Shown here one piece after another: positions 15,162 through 22,665 of a stretch of 23,234 nt of DNA. The stretch's first letter is position 1, and every line of letters begins with the position of its first letter. The notes under the pieces were generated by a model, which worked only from the letters and a program-made list of their open reading frames with translations, searched no databases and was not told the DNA's origin. Source of the DNA: a virus. The stretch spans positions 1-23,234 of the IMG/VR virus record IMGVR_UViG_3300025120_000584; one strand, 5' to 3'. The translations under genes were made by a program, and so were the position numbers.

Positions 15162-17129
15162 TTATGCCGCAACTGCATAAAATAAGTATGTGTCTCCATT
15201 AGTATTGATGGATTGATTAGTGTTAAATTTTACATTGAATCCTGCGCTATAAGCATCAATCGTATCTTGATTAAAAATTAAACCTGCTTGGTTTTTGATA
15301 TACCAAAACGGATCGCCAGAAGCTCCTAAATTTGCCTCATCCCACCAATACCACTCTCCTGAAGAGTTAGTTTTCTTTATCATAAGTAGACGTATGCCGT
15401 TGCTAAAACCGCAATCGACGTTTTGATTAGTTCCATTTCCTGTGAATGTTCCTACTTTTGAAACGCCATCTAAATTCCCGAACAGCATGACCATATATTC
15501 GCCTCCACTAACTGAATAATCTGCACTTACATAAAAATTTGACGTTGTAGGAGTTGTAGAGTTCCAAGTAGTTTCACCTGTTTGTAATTGATAACCATCA
15601 TTTAAACGCAGTCTGCCTTGATTACCAAATGGCTTGGCATAAACAAAAGTCAGCATGATTGAATCCATCCTAGTAAGCCACATCATGCCTACGTCACCTG
15701 CTAAATTATGAGGTACTGTAAGATTACTGCCTGTGCCACGATATGTAGCAACATCAAAGCCACCTGCTTTTCTTTGCCACATGTAGCCTAAATCACCAGT
15801 GCCATTTGAGCTATCCAGAAACCCATTTTGGTGATCATAGTTTTGACCATCCCATGAATACCAAAAATTCCCTGAATCGTTGTCTATTTGGTCAGTGTAT
15901 CTATTTTGAACAAGCCTAGCGCCCCAAGTTATGTCATCGGTTGCACCACCACCAAAATTCATATCAAAAGAAGCATCAACAACAAATCCTGTTGGAGAAG
16001 ACCAGCCCGGTGGTTGATTACTACCTGCATTTCCATACGTTGCTTTAAATACTTCTGCACCTGTTTCTGCTTCAGCCATTGGTCTGCGTATAGCCATGTA
16101 TACATAGCCAACGCCAGATCCATTAGCTTCGTAATTATCTGTCTGTAGCTGAAATCCATCTGATCTGAAAGCAATGAAAGATTGTGGGTTGCCTTCAGCA
16201 GAATTATACATCGGATACAAAACCTGATCCTGTTCTGCTGATGAAACACCTCTCATGCTGTCAAACATTACCCCTGCTTGACTGCTGCTATAAGCTTTAA
16301 TTAACACAAATTGCGGCTCAAACCCTAAATTTACTACTGTTCCATTACTTTCGCTGCCGTTTCCGGTGTAGGTTCCGCACTTAATTATATCCTGATCTGC
16401 TGTTTTTCCAAATGTTCCACTGTTGTTATGGTTTGCAAAAATATACGCCACATAAGTCCCATTGTTTTCATTAACGTCTGCAAAGCTACTAACTGTAAAT
16501 GTAGTAGCAGTGGGATTTATAGCAGTTGAGTAATCACCAAACCTGTACTGTCCATCTGACTCACCTTGGCTAAGATTTAACTGAAGATAATCATCAGGCC
16601 TACCACTGTGGTAATAAGGCCAATTGCCAGTTGAGTCCGTCCTCTTAATTAGAACCATGCCCGGACTCGACCCTAGTGAATGCGAAATTGCTCTACCATT
16701 AGTTCCATTTCCGGTGTAGGTAACTATGTCAAAAAAATTTGAGTGCTTGGCAAAACTCCAAGCTACATACTCGGCATTACTTGCGCCATTTGAGCCTGTG
16801 TTACCTGTGCCATAAGTAAATCCATTTGTCTGTACACTGTCGCAAACCCTACGCCCCTGACTATCACCATTTGTATCTAATGCGTCAGTACGATTAGGTA
16901 TTAGGTTACTTTGAATACCTGTTACTGTATCACACAGAGCATGATTGAAAGCTGATGAACGGCACTTAAACCAAATCATTCCCCCATTTGTAGATAAATC
17001 CGTACCACTTTGAACAAATGTTGCATTTCCGTTATCTGTGGCTCTATATAACGTACTGCTAAATATACTTTCTACATTTACCCCGTCACCTGCGGCAGGT
17101 GCAGCCGCTAATTTCTTAAACGCTGACAT
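15162..17129 (-). CDS. Receptor-binding tail fibre-like protein with four YTGNG modules, 655 aa
   Basis: I place the start at the ATG at 17129 (TAATG overlap with the previous stop, GGGAG 9 nt upstream) rather than at the in-frame TTG at 17150. The protein has four ~100-residue modules at about 132-233, 249-350, 458-552 and 558-655. Each opens with a YTGNG-type strand (YTGNGTNG, YTGNGSES, YRGTGSNL, FTGNGTNQ), continues through a hydrophobic strand such as GMVLIKRTDSTGNW, and ends in a strand like YVAYIFA or YLFYAVA. A degenerate module precedes them (~51-127). The folds look like beta sandwiches; repeats of this kind occur in marine phage adhesins, so carbohydrate or receptor binding is likely but inferred. 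Last and probably most distal of four fibre genes, followed by the chaperone-like gene. Confidence 0.83.
   Translation of the reverse strand: MSAFKKLAAAPAAGDGVNVESIFSSTLYRATDNGNATFVQSGTDLSTNGGMIWFKCRSSAFNHALCDTVTGIQSNLIPNRTDALDTNGDSQGRRVCDSVQTNGFTYGTGNTGSNGASNAEYVAWSFAKHSNFFDIVTYTGNGTNGRAISHSLGSSPGMVLIKRTDSTGNWPYYHSGRPDDYLQLNLSQGESDGQYRFGDYSTAINPTATTFTVSSFADVNENNGTYVAYIFANHNNSGTFGKTADQDIIKCGTYTGNGSESNGTVVNLGFEPQFVLIKAYSSSQAGVMFDSMRGVSSAEQDQVLYPMYNSAEGNPQSFIAFRSDGFQLQTDNYEANGSGVGYVYMAIRRPMAEAETGAEVFKATYGNAGSNQPPGWSSPTGFVVDASFDMNFGGGATDDITWGARLVQNRYTDQIDNDSGNFWYSWDGQNYDHQNGFLDSSNGTGDLGYMWQRKAGGFDVATYRGTGSNLTVPHNLAGDVGMMWLTRMDSIMLTFVYAKPFGNQGRLRLNDGYQLQTGETTWNSTTPTTSNFYVSADYSVSGGEYMVMLFGNLDGVSKVGTFTGNGTNQNVDCGFSNGIRLLMIKKTNSSGEWYWWDEANLGASGDPFWYIKNQAGLIFNQDTIDAYSAGFNVKFNTNQSINTNGDTYLFYAVAA
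15165..16736 (-). repeat. Four ~100-residue beta modules in the 655-aa fibre
   Basis: Modules begin near residues 132, 249, 458 and 558 and share the YTGNG opening and a Y-h-x-h-h-F closing strand. A non-repeat insert occupies ~351-457. DNA identity is low, so this is old duplication. Confidence 0.7.
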
Positions 17130-18193
17130 TAAGCTGAACTCCCAATCCAAACGCCATAAAGCGTTGAGCTAATTTTAAACAAAATCACAGTGTCGGACGC
17201 AGTAAGTGTTGGTGCAACATTTCCTGTGCGAGAAATCCAATAGATCGTAGGCCATGTGATTGTGTAAGATGACGCGCTTGTCAAATGAAGAGACATACTC
17301 TCACCAGAAGATAAGCCGTCAGTGAATGTTGTGTTGGCGCTTATTGTTTTAGTTTGCATTGTGCCGTTGTTTGGGTCTAAGGCTGTGCCTGTTAAAGCAT
17401 ACACCGTTTCAATAATCGCATTGGCAAACTTAACGTCTCCAAGTGCGTTGGCAGTGACAACCTTGCTTGCCTGTGATGTGCCTAACGTTGTAATATCGTT
17501 ATAATTCAACTCTGCGGCTGAAGCTGTTACTCCGTCTAAAATGTTTAGTTCTGCTGCTGTAGATGTAATAGAAGACCCAGCAATTTGTAATGTTGTAGCA
17601 TTGACTTCCCCAGAGGAGCCATAAATCACACCCTTGCTGTTTGCGACTGTACCTGCGCTTGAACCATCTAAAAGGTTTAATTCCGCCGCTGTAGAAGTTA
17701 TCCCTAAATTAGTTAATGCTGTTGCAGCACTTGCTAGATCAGACAAGTTATTAGTTGAAGTTAGTAGATTAGATAGGTCTTCTGCTACGGCTGTAACTGC
17801 GGCACCTGATCCCGCGCCATCACAAAATATAATTCCTGTATCACCGTTGTTTATAGTTACATTTGCACCTGAACCTTGAGAAAAGACACAATTATGACCC
17901 GAAGAATTTTTTACAAAATATAACTTTTGAGCATCGTTTGGTGCTATCGTAATAGTGCAAGCTTGTGATGCGCTACTTAAAACAAGAACCTTATACATAC
18001 CATCTGACAATGTTCCGTCAGTTGTAGTTAGTGTATGCGTTGCGCCAGAACTAGATAAATTAATCGTGCCTACGCCGCTTGTAATTCTGTCTATAATATC
18101 AAAGTTTAAATTAGTGGTATCGCCCCATGTTCCAGACTGTTCGCCTGTTGCGACTTTCTCAATACCTCCGTTTGTTGTATATGTACTTGGCAT
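17129..18193 (-). CDS. Tail fibre protein with TSTAAELN repeats, 354 aa
   Basis: AAGGTGA lies before the ATG. The N-terminus (STYTTNGGIEKVATGEQSGT, WGDTTNLNFDIID) is the attachment-type opening shared by many marine phage fibres, followed by a beta domain (~45-135). Three copies of the fibre repeat follow: TSTAAELNLLDG (166-177), TSTAAELNILDG (210-221) and TASAAELNYND (223-233), which in other phages form a trimeric shaft. The C-terminal ~70 residues (ANTTFTDGLSSGESMSLHL, YTITWPTIYW, GVWIGSSA) resemble the C-terminus of the 664-aa fibre. Acts as a trimeric fibre or baseplate spike; receptor unknown. Its stop overlaps the start of the 655-aa gene. Confidence 0.85.
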   Translation of the reverse strand: MPSTYTTNGGIEKVATGEQSGTWGDTTNLNFDIIDRITSGVGTINLSSSGATHTLTTTDGTLSDGMYKVLVLSSASQACTITIAPNDAQKLYFVKNSSGHNCVFSQGSGANVTINNGDTGIIFCDGAGSGAAVTAVAEDLSNLLTSTNNLSDLASAATALTNLGITSTAAELNLLDGSSAGTVANSKGVIYGSSGEVNATTLQIAGSSITSTAAELNILDGVTASAAELNYNDITTLGTSQASKVVTANALGDVKFANAIIETVYALTGTALDPNNGTMQTKTISANTTFTDGLSSGESMSLHLTSASSYTITWPTIYWISRTGNVAPTLTASDTVILFKISSTLYGVWIGSSA

Positions 18194-18204
18194 CTATATC
18201 ACCT

Positions 18205-19032
18205 TTATGCTGCGATTTCTGTCCACGTTGTCCCCGGTTCAGGGACTATTCTACCCCAAATTAATGGCGATGTCACCTCACCAGTTGCTGAAATTCCCGT
18301 TGGCGAGACAACCGCTCCGCCAGTAATAGTTACACTACCTACACCACCTGTGGCTTGAAGACCAGTCGGTATTGTCGTAGCCCCACCAGTTGCCACGGCT
18401 GATCCTACTTGTCCTGTTCCACTAACTCCTGTCGGGGAAACTATTGCATCCGCAGCAATTGTCACTGATCCTACGCCACCCGTAGCAGATAAACCTGTTG
18501 GCGGTACATTTGCTGTTCCTGTGATTGTTGGGCTTCCTATGCCACCCGTGGCAGCTACACCTGTTGGTTGAACAACAATACGTGGAGTTACTGTAACTGA
18601 TCCTACTTGACCTGTACCAGCTACTCCTGTAGGAGATACCACTGCTCCAGCAGCGGGTGTCGGAGATCCTATTTGTCCTGTACCAGATATTCCAGTTGGA
18701 ATGACTGTAACATTAGATACATGAGAGGCAGATCCTACTTCACCTATACCAGCTACACCTGTTGGTTGAACAAAAGAATTACCACCAGTAGACATACTGC
18801 CTACAAAACCTTGTCCCTCAGATCCTGTAACACTAACAACAATTCTAGGAGTGGCAACAGCAGTGCCAACCTGACCTGTACCTGCAACACCCGTAACGGA
18901 AAAGTTTGCTTCACCTGTAACAGTGACAGATCCTACACCACTTGCGCCTACTAGACCCGTTATCGGGGGAGAGATGTCTACAACACCGCTATCCCCGTAG
19001 GTAGTTTCAGAAAAGGGTGTAAAGCCAAACAT
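18205..19032 (-). CDS. Fibre-like protein of eleven exact 22-residue repeats, 275 aa
   Basis: AAGGA precedes the ATG. The whole protein is 23 residues of leader (MFGFTPFSETTYGDSG...), eleven gap-free units of exactly 22 residues (24-265), and a 10-residue tail (PGTTWTEIAA). Consensus: P-T-G-[VIL]-[SA]-[GA]-T-G-x-[VI]-G-S-x-x-x-x-x-x-x-V-x. Gly and small residues alternate with beta-branched ones, suggesting a beta-solenoid or cross-beta shaft with two turns per unit. Proteins with this repeat occur next to fibre genes in marine phages without a known function. A flexible or rigid shaft joining two fibre systems is inferred. Confidence 0.83.
   Translation of the reverse strand: MFGFTPFSETTYGDSGVVDISPPITGLVGASGVGSVTVTGEANFSVTGVAGTGQVGTAVATPRIVVSVTGSEGQGFVGSMSTGGNSFVQPTGVAGIGEVGSASHVSNVTVIPTGISGTGQIGSPTPAAGAVVSPTGVAGTGQVGSVTVTPRIVVQPTGVAATGGIGSPTITGTANVPPTGLSATGGVGSVTIAADAIVSPTGVSGTGQVGSAVATGGATTIPTGLQATGGVGSVTITGGAVVSPTGISATGEVTSPLIWGRIVPEPGTTWTEIAA
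18238..18963 (-). repeat. Eleven tandem 66-bp units (22-residue repeats)
   Basis: The region divides exactly as 11 x 66 = 726 bp in frame. Units differ at the DNA level (for example ggtgttg versus ggtgtag) while the PTG...TGxVGS frame is preserved, so selection acts on the protein pattern. Copy number could change by recombination. Confidence 0.85.
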
Positions 19033-19042
19033 TAGCTATTCC

Positions 19043-21037
19043 TTACGCGTATGCAGCAGCAGATAATACGCCTATCCAATTGCTACCGCCATCTCTTGTA
19101 TAGAAGACATATAGATTACTTGCCCCACTCGCAGGAGCGTCAGGCGCACTGCCACCTGCCCAATCCACAGTACCAGGCCATGTGAGTGTATGAGTACCAC
19201 CTGCCGTCACCTGTAAAACGAAGCCTTGGCTGTAGCCGCTAGATGCACCAGTGAATGTAAAGGTCGTGTTACCACTCGTTGTAATACTAAATGCACCGCC
19301 ATTATCTACGTCACATGTTGGACTTGTTCCTGATAGTGCATCATAATCTTCAGCTAATGAGCCGTCTCTTATAAACACACCTTGAGTGTTAATATAAGTA
19401 GACACACCACCAGCTTGAAACTCTATTTCGTTAGTACCAAAACCTATTTTCGTATCTGTGTCACCAGTGTGGTAAATTTCAGATGCAAGATATATGTCAT
19501 TTATACCTGTTATATTATTGTTGCTTAGTTCTAATGCTCCACCAGTAGTAATACCTGCATTAAACGTAGCTGCACCTGCTGCTGACATGTCTAGGGTAAG
19601 GGCAGTTATTACAGAACCACCATCGTTACCTTTAAATAATAAATCGGCATCTCCAACCATAGAACGGACAGTGAGATCGTTGCTTTCATTTCGCAACATG
19701 CCAATGTCGCCACCATTATCTCTTATACGAATAATACCACTATCAGCATCTAAATAAATTTCCCCTGCAACGTCTAAATTTAAATTACCATTTTGCGTAT
19801 CAATAGTTCCATTTGTGCCATCACTACTAAGCCTTAAATCTGACCCTGCTCCTGCAACAAAAAAACCATTGTCAGGAACTTTTACATCATGGTTAAAATA
19901 AGCAGACCCTGCATCTGAAAAGTCTAGGGTAAGGCCAGTTATTACAGAACCACCGTCATTACCTTTAAAGATCATGTCTCTATCACTGGCTCTTGACCAA
20001 ATTACAGCATCTGTACTACTATTTTGAAAAGTTAGAATTGCCGTGCCGTCATCAAAAAAGTTTATATAACCACCGTTTGCATCAAGCTTAATATCAGCAG
20101 CAGCATCTATTATGAAATCATCTGTTGCTGTAATAGTATCAGCATTAATGGTAATTTCATCCACAGTTAGGGCAGTAGCAGTGACTGATGAATTAAACGT
20201 AGCTGCTCCTGCTGCTGACATATCAAGGGTGAGGGCGGTTATCCCAGAGCCACCGTCAGTACCATTAAATTTCATATCTTTATCAGAAATTTGTGAGGCA
20301 ATAACTACATCACCACTAGATTGAAATATTTTAAGATGCTCTGTTCCTGCATCCCTAAATCTAACATCAGCACCGTCTGCATCAAGAACAATGTCACCAC
20401 CACTATCAATAGTAAGATCCCCTGCATCAGATATAGTTGAGCCATTAATTGTAATGTCATCTACAGTAAGAGTTGTTAATGTACCTAAAGATGTGATGTT
20501 AGTCTGTGCAGCCGTTGTAACTGTACCTGCTGTTGTTGCAGTGGCTGCGTTACCAGAGGTATCCTGATTACCTGATGTATTAACACCGGGTAGATTTATA
20601 CTAGCAGAGCCATTAAAAGATACACCGCCTATATCCCTAGCCGTTGCTAAAGTAGCCGCTGTAGATGCAGCGACATTAGTCACATTGCGCCCGTCTGCGG
20701 TGTCTATATGTCCACTCGCATCAAGGTATACAGCTTTTTCGGCAGGTTGCGTAATAAATACATCCGCAGCACCTGCCGTTAAGTTTATGGCGTTTCCTGA
20801 ATTAGAACTTTCAAGAATAGTTGTTCTGGCAAGCGTTGTTCCAGATGAAGTAAACGTACCAAGCCCAACCTCAAATTGCCCTGTACTACTTTCAAATATA
20901 GCGTAGTAAGTTGTATCGCTATTAGAAAGAACAGAGGTAAAGGTTTGGAATCCTGTTACGGCCCCGCCTAATGTCAGAGTACCTGTCCCCGTGGTTGACG
21001 TAGTTTCTTTTACTCGATCTTTAACAACAAGTGCCAT
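19043..21037 (-). CDS. Tail fibre protein with ~100-residue shaft repeats, 664 aa
   Basis: AGGAGA lies upstream. The N-terminus (MALVVKDRVKETTSTTGTGT and the following beta domain to ~110) is the virion-attachment opening common in marine podovirus fibres. A linker (~120-190; GVNTSGNQDTSGNAATATTA) leads to three repeats: 190-289, 290-389 and ~390-493, each running LTVDxITIN... through DMxFKGNDGGSxITxLT to LDxSxAGxAxFN. The first two are exactly 100 residues apart. The C-terminal domain (588-664; THTLTWPGTVDW, SNWIGVLSAAAYA) is related to the C-terminus of the 354-aa fibre and may be a trimerisation or receptor tip. First of the four fibre genes. Receptor unknown. Confidence 0.87.
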   Translation of the reverse strand: MALVVKDRVKETTSTTGTGTLTLGGAVTGFQTFTSVLSNSDTTYYAIFESSTGQFEVGLGTFTSSGTTLARTTILESSNSGNAINLTAGAADVFITQPAEKAVYLDASGHIDTADGRNVTNVAASTAATLATARDIGGVSFNGSASINLPGVNTSGNQDTSGNAATATTAGTVTTAAQTNITSLGTLTTLTVDDITINGSTISDAGDLTIDSGGDIVLDADGADVRFRDAGTEHLKIFQSSGDVVIASQISDKDMKFNGTDGGSGITALTLDMSAAGAATFNSSVTATALTVDEITINADTITATDDFIIDAAADIKLDANGGYINFFDDGTAILTFQNSSTDAVIWSRASDRDMIFKGNDGGSVITGLTLDFSDAGSAYFNHDVKVPDNGFFVAGAGSDLRLSSDGTNGTIDTQNGNLNLDVAGEIYLDADSGIIRIRDNGGDIGMLRNESNDLTVRSMVGDADLLFKGNDGGSVITALTLDMSAAGAATFNAGITTGGALELSNNNITGINDIYLASEIYHTGDTDTKIGFGTNEIEFQAGGVSTYINTQGVFIRDGSLAEDYDALSGTSPTCDVDNGGAFSITTSGNTTFTFTGASSGYSQGFVLQVTAGGTHTLTWPGTVDWAGGSAPDAPASGASNLYVFYTRDGGSNWIGVLSAAAYA
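19559..20470 (-). repeat. Three ~300-bp repeat units in the 664-aa fibre gene
   Basis: Units end in LDMSAAGAATFN (271-282), LDFSDAGSAYFN (371-382) and LDMSAAGAATFN (482-493). The DNA around these endpoints is still similar (compare 19566-19625 and 20189-20248), suggesting recent or homogenised duplication. Confidence 0.75.
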
Positions 21038-21063
21038 CGCAACAATCTCCTATCTAGTACCGT

Positions 21064-21513
21064 TTAGGCGATTCTTATAATTGCGTTTGAAGCATCCGCT
21101 GTTGGAAAAGCAATTTGAAAGTCACCCGCCGTAGATGTTTTATCTCCACCAAAGTCCAAAACAACTATACTATTAGCCGTACCTGATCCACCACCTTCAG
21201 TAGTATTGTAAACTAATGCACCACGAGCCGTAATAGTTGCAGATGTAAACGTAATGTCTGCAAAGTCTGTAAGCGCAGTTGTACCTGAAGTAGTTGGATC
21301 AACACGGGTTAATGTGCCACCGCCTGCGGCATAAGAACCAGAGTTACTTACTTCGTTTGAAGTTGTGTAAGCTGTGGTTGCCGCATTAAATGAAGCACTG
21401 TTAGTGTAAAGCGCGATTTTGAAAGTATCTCCACCGCTGTTTTTAAAATCGTGACCACCCTCAAGAAGCTCTTTCTTAAAAGATGTACACATAAAGTTTC
21501 CAGAAAAGGCCAT
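21064..21513 (-). CDS. Putative structural/decoration protein, 149 aa
   Basis: AAGGAGA lies 9 nt before the ATG, and the start is 1 bp after the previous stop. After a short start (MAFSGNFMCTSFKKELLEGG) the sequence is Thr/Ser/Gly-rich with alternating strands (FKIALYTNSASFNAATTAY, TLTRVDPTTSG, ADITFTSATITARGALVY, IVVLDFGGDKTS, FQIAFPTADASNAIIRI), fitting a compact beta-sandwich. Proteins of this size and pattern sit between adaptor and fibre genes in many marine phages and are taken as minor virion or tail proteins. No catalytic motif. Function inferred from position only. Confidence 0.8.
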   Translation of the reverse strand: MAFSGNFMCTSFKKELLEGGHDFKNSGGDTFKIALYTNSASFNAATTAYTTSNEVSNSGSYAAGGGTLTRVDPTTSGTTALTDFADITFTSATITARGALVYNTTEGGGSGTANSIVVLDFGGDKTSTAGDFQIAFPTADASNAIIRIA

Positions 21514-21514
21514 G

Positions 21515-21811
21515 TTAAAGTCTCCTTATAAGTTCAGCCAGTTGGGGGTGACCTGCATCAACAAGCGCATTACACACAGTTGTTCGGTCACTACGAATAG
21601 CCTGTCGCATGTAACTCGCAACAAGCGTCTCAATGTGCTTTGAAAAAGCACGAGCTTGATCTCTAACACCGGGATGGGTGCTATCGGAGACCGATATGAT
21701 CTTTTGGACACACTGTTCCGCAAGTTCATCTGGGGTAAAGCCACGATTTTCTGTAGTATTAACACCTACTACACTGTCATATCGTGGTACACTTACATCT
21801 ATTTTAAACAT
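21515..21811 (-). CDS. Conserved small helical phage protein, 98 aa
   Basis: The start lies at the end of the adaptor gene with no spacer, and GGTGG is upstream. The N-terminus is short and strand-like (FKIDVSVPRYDSVVGV). The rest is helical: FTPDELAEQCVQKIIS (25-40), HPGVRDQARAFSKHIETLVA (46-65), and a C-terminal AIRSDRTTVCNALVDAG followed by HPQLAELIRRL. The last segment is a motif that I recognise from marine podovirus proteins of unknown function. It could be a tail completion or head-tail protein. No enzymatic motif. Confidence 0.8.
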   Translation of the reverse strand: MFKIDVSVPRYDSVVGVNTTENRGFTPDELAEQCVQKIISVSDSTHPGVRDQARAFSKHIETLVASYMRQAIRSDRTTVCNALVDAGHPQLAELIRRL

Positions 21812-22468
21812 CTACATTTCCACCCTTGGCTGACCATCACGGTAATCATCACGTTTTAATCTGCCTTCACCTAACATCATTAATCTCTGCATTGCTTCGT
21901 TATATCTCTCCCTATAAACAGCAAGGACATCAGCCTCACCCTTCATATAAATGTACGCCTCGACTAAGGAGCCATATAATAAAGCTTCTTCTGAATTGTC
22001 ACCAAGCCATGATGTGCTTGACGTAACGATTGAAGGAGGATCAAAATAATAGTGCAATTGAACTTCATAAGTAGAGTCTGGAGTCGGACCAAGAATAAAA
22101 TGCCCCGGAGAATTGGTTGACTGAACGTCTCCATCAAACTCTGCATAATACTTTGGAAGTCCAGTTGTGGTTTTGTTTGGGTACGCTTCACGGATAAAGT
22201 TTACATCTTTAGGAAGCATAAAAGAATAGTCGCCAGATCCGTCAATTACAGCAATGGAAAACGGTGCCAAGAAGTCTGAAGGTCTAGCAAGGAACCTATT
22301 TGACGCTGCCATATTCGCAGTTACGTTTTTGCGAAGTTCTGGAATCAATACAGTGCGATGTATTTTTTCTTCTGTCTGGCGCACAAAAGTAGGTATCTGA
22401 GAAACAAAAGATGTTTCCAAGTTTTCAGTGTAGTCTTTAATCGCCTGTATTAATTCAGAATAGTTCAT
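21812..22468 (-). CDS. Head-tail adaptor (P22 gp4 / SU10-type)
   Basis: 218 aa. The opening (MNYSELIQAIKDYTEN, then FVSQIPTFVRQTEEKIHRTV) and the helix LRKNVTANMAASNRFLARPS (45-64) are typical of podovirus adaptors that dock under the portal ring. A beta region follows (GDYSFMLPKDVNFIREAYPN; HFILGPTPDSTYEVQLHYYF), and the C-terminal helices (EALLYGSLVEAYIYMKGEAD, YRERYNEAMQRLMMLGEGRL) are the classic ending. The ribosome site is weak (GGA 9 nt upstream) and the start lies inside an inverted repeat shared with the upstream stop. This supports a podovirus and places portal and capsid genes to the right of the window. Confidence 0.82.
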   Translation of the reverse strand: MNYSELIQAIKDYTENLETSFVSQIPTFVRQTEEKIHRTVLIPELRKNVTANMAASNRFLARPSDFLAPFSIAVIDGSGDYSFMLPKDVNFIREAYPNKTTTGLPKYYAEFDGDVQSTNSPGHFILGPTPDSTYEVQLHYYFDPPSIVTSSTSWLGDNSEEALLYGSLVEAYIYMKGEADVLAVYRERYNEAMQRLMMLGEGRLKRDDYRDGQPRVEM

Positions 22469-22475
22469 TTGAACT
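22462..22475. promoter_or_regulatory. Inverted repeat AGTTCA-TT-TGAACT over the adaptor start codon
   Basis: Arms identical to the palindrome at 14627-14640. Here it covers the last base of the upstream TAA-side junction and the ATG of the adaptor (22468-22466). As RNA it would be a 6-bp hairpin holding the start codon, so it may affect initiation. The function is speculative. Confidence 0.28.
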
Positions 22476-22663
22476 TATCCATTCCTTGTAAAATTTCCAC
22501 CACGGGCTGCTGCACCCATACCACGGCACTTGCCACCCATGCCCATCTTACTAACTTTACCGCCACTAGCCTGAAATCCTATTCTATTGCGAACTTTTGT
22601 GGGTAACTTACCAAGACTTGTCTTCTTCTCTTCTGGGACTGGTTTAAGGTTCTTTTTATCCAT
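22475..22663 (-). CDS. Small basic Gly-rich protein, 62 aa
   Basis: GAGG lies 10 nt before the ATG. It starts Lys-rich (MDKKNLKPVPEEKK) and ends with a Gly/Met/Arg tail (SKMGMGGKCRGMGAAARGGN). The GGKCRGMGAAxxGGN tail is a recurrent motif at the C-terminus of small marine phage proteins near head genes; no activity is known. High basic content suggests contact with DNA or RNA, or a scaffold or packaging role, but that is a guess. There is a 6-bp gap to the adaptor gene. Confidence 0.72.
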   Translation of the reverse strand: MDKKNLKPVPEEKKTSLGKLPTKVRNRIGFQASGGKVSKMGMGGKCRGMGAAARGGNFTRNG

Positions 22664-22665
22664 GG

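Noticed and set aside
15162-17129. Diversity-generating retroelement target in the fibre
   Set aside because: No reverse transcriptase or template repeat is visible in the window; the repeats are modules, not a VR/TR pair.
17129-17150. TTG at 17150 as start of the 655-aa fibre
   Set aside because: The ATG at 17129 has GGGAG 9 nt upstream and forms a TAATG junction like others in the window.
18238-18963. Regular 66-bp repeats as a possible CRISPR array or iteron origin
   Set aside because: Units are diverged, in frame, without unique spacers, and encode a clean 22-residue protein repeat.
21515-21765. Overlapping 79-codon frame inside the 98-aa gene
   Set aside because: It is out of frame with a gene whose helical C-terminus I recognise, and its product is basic and featureless.
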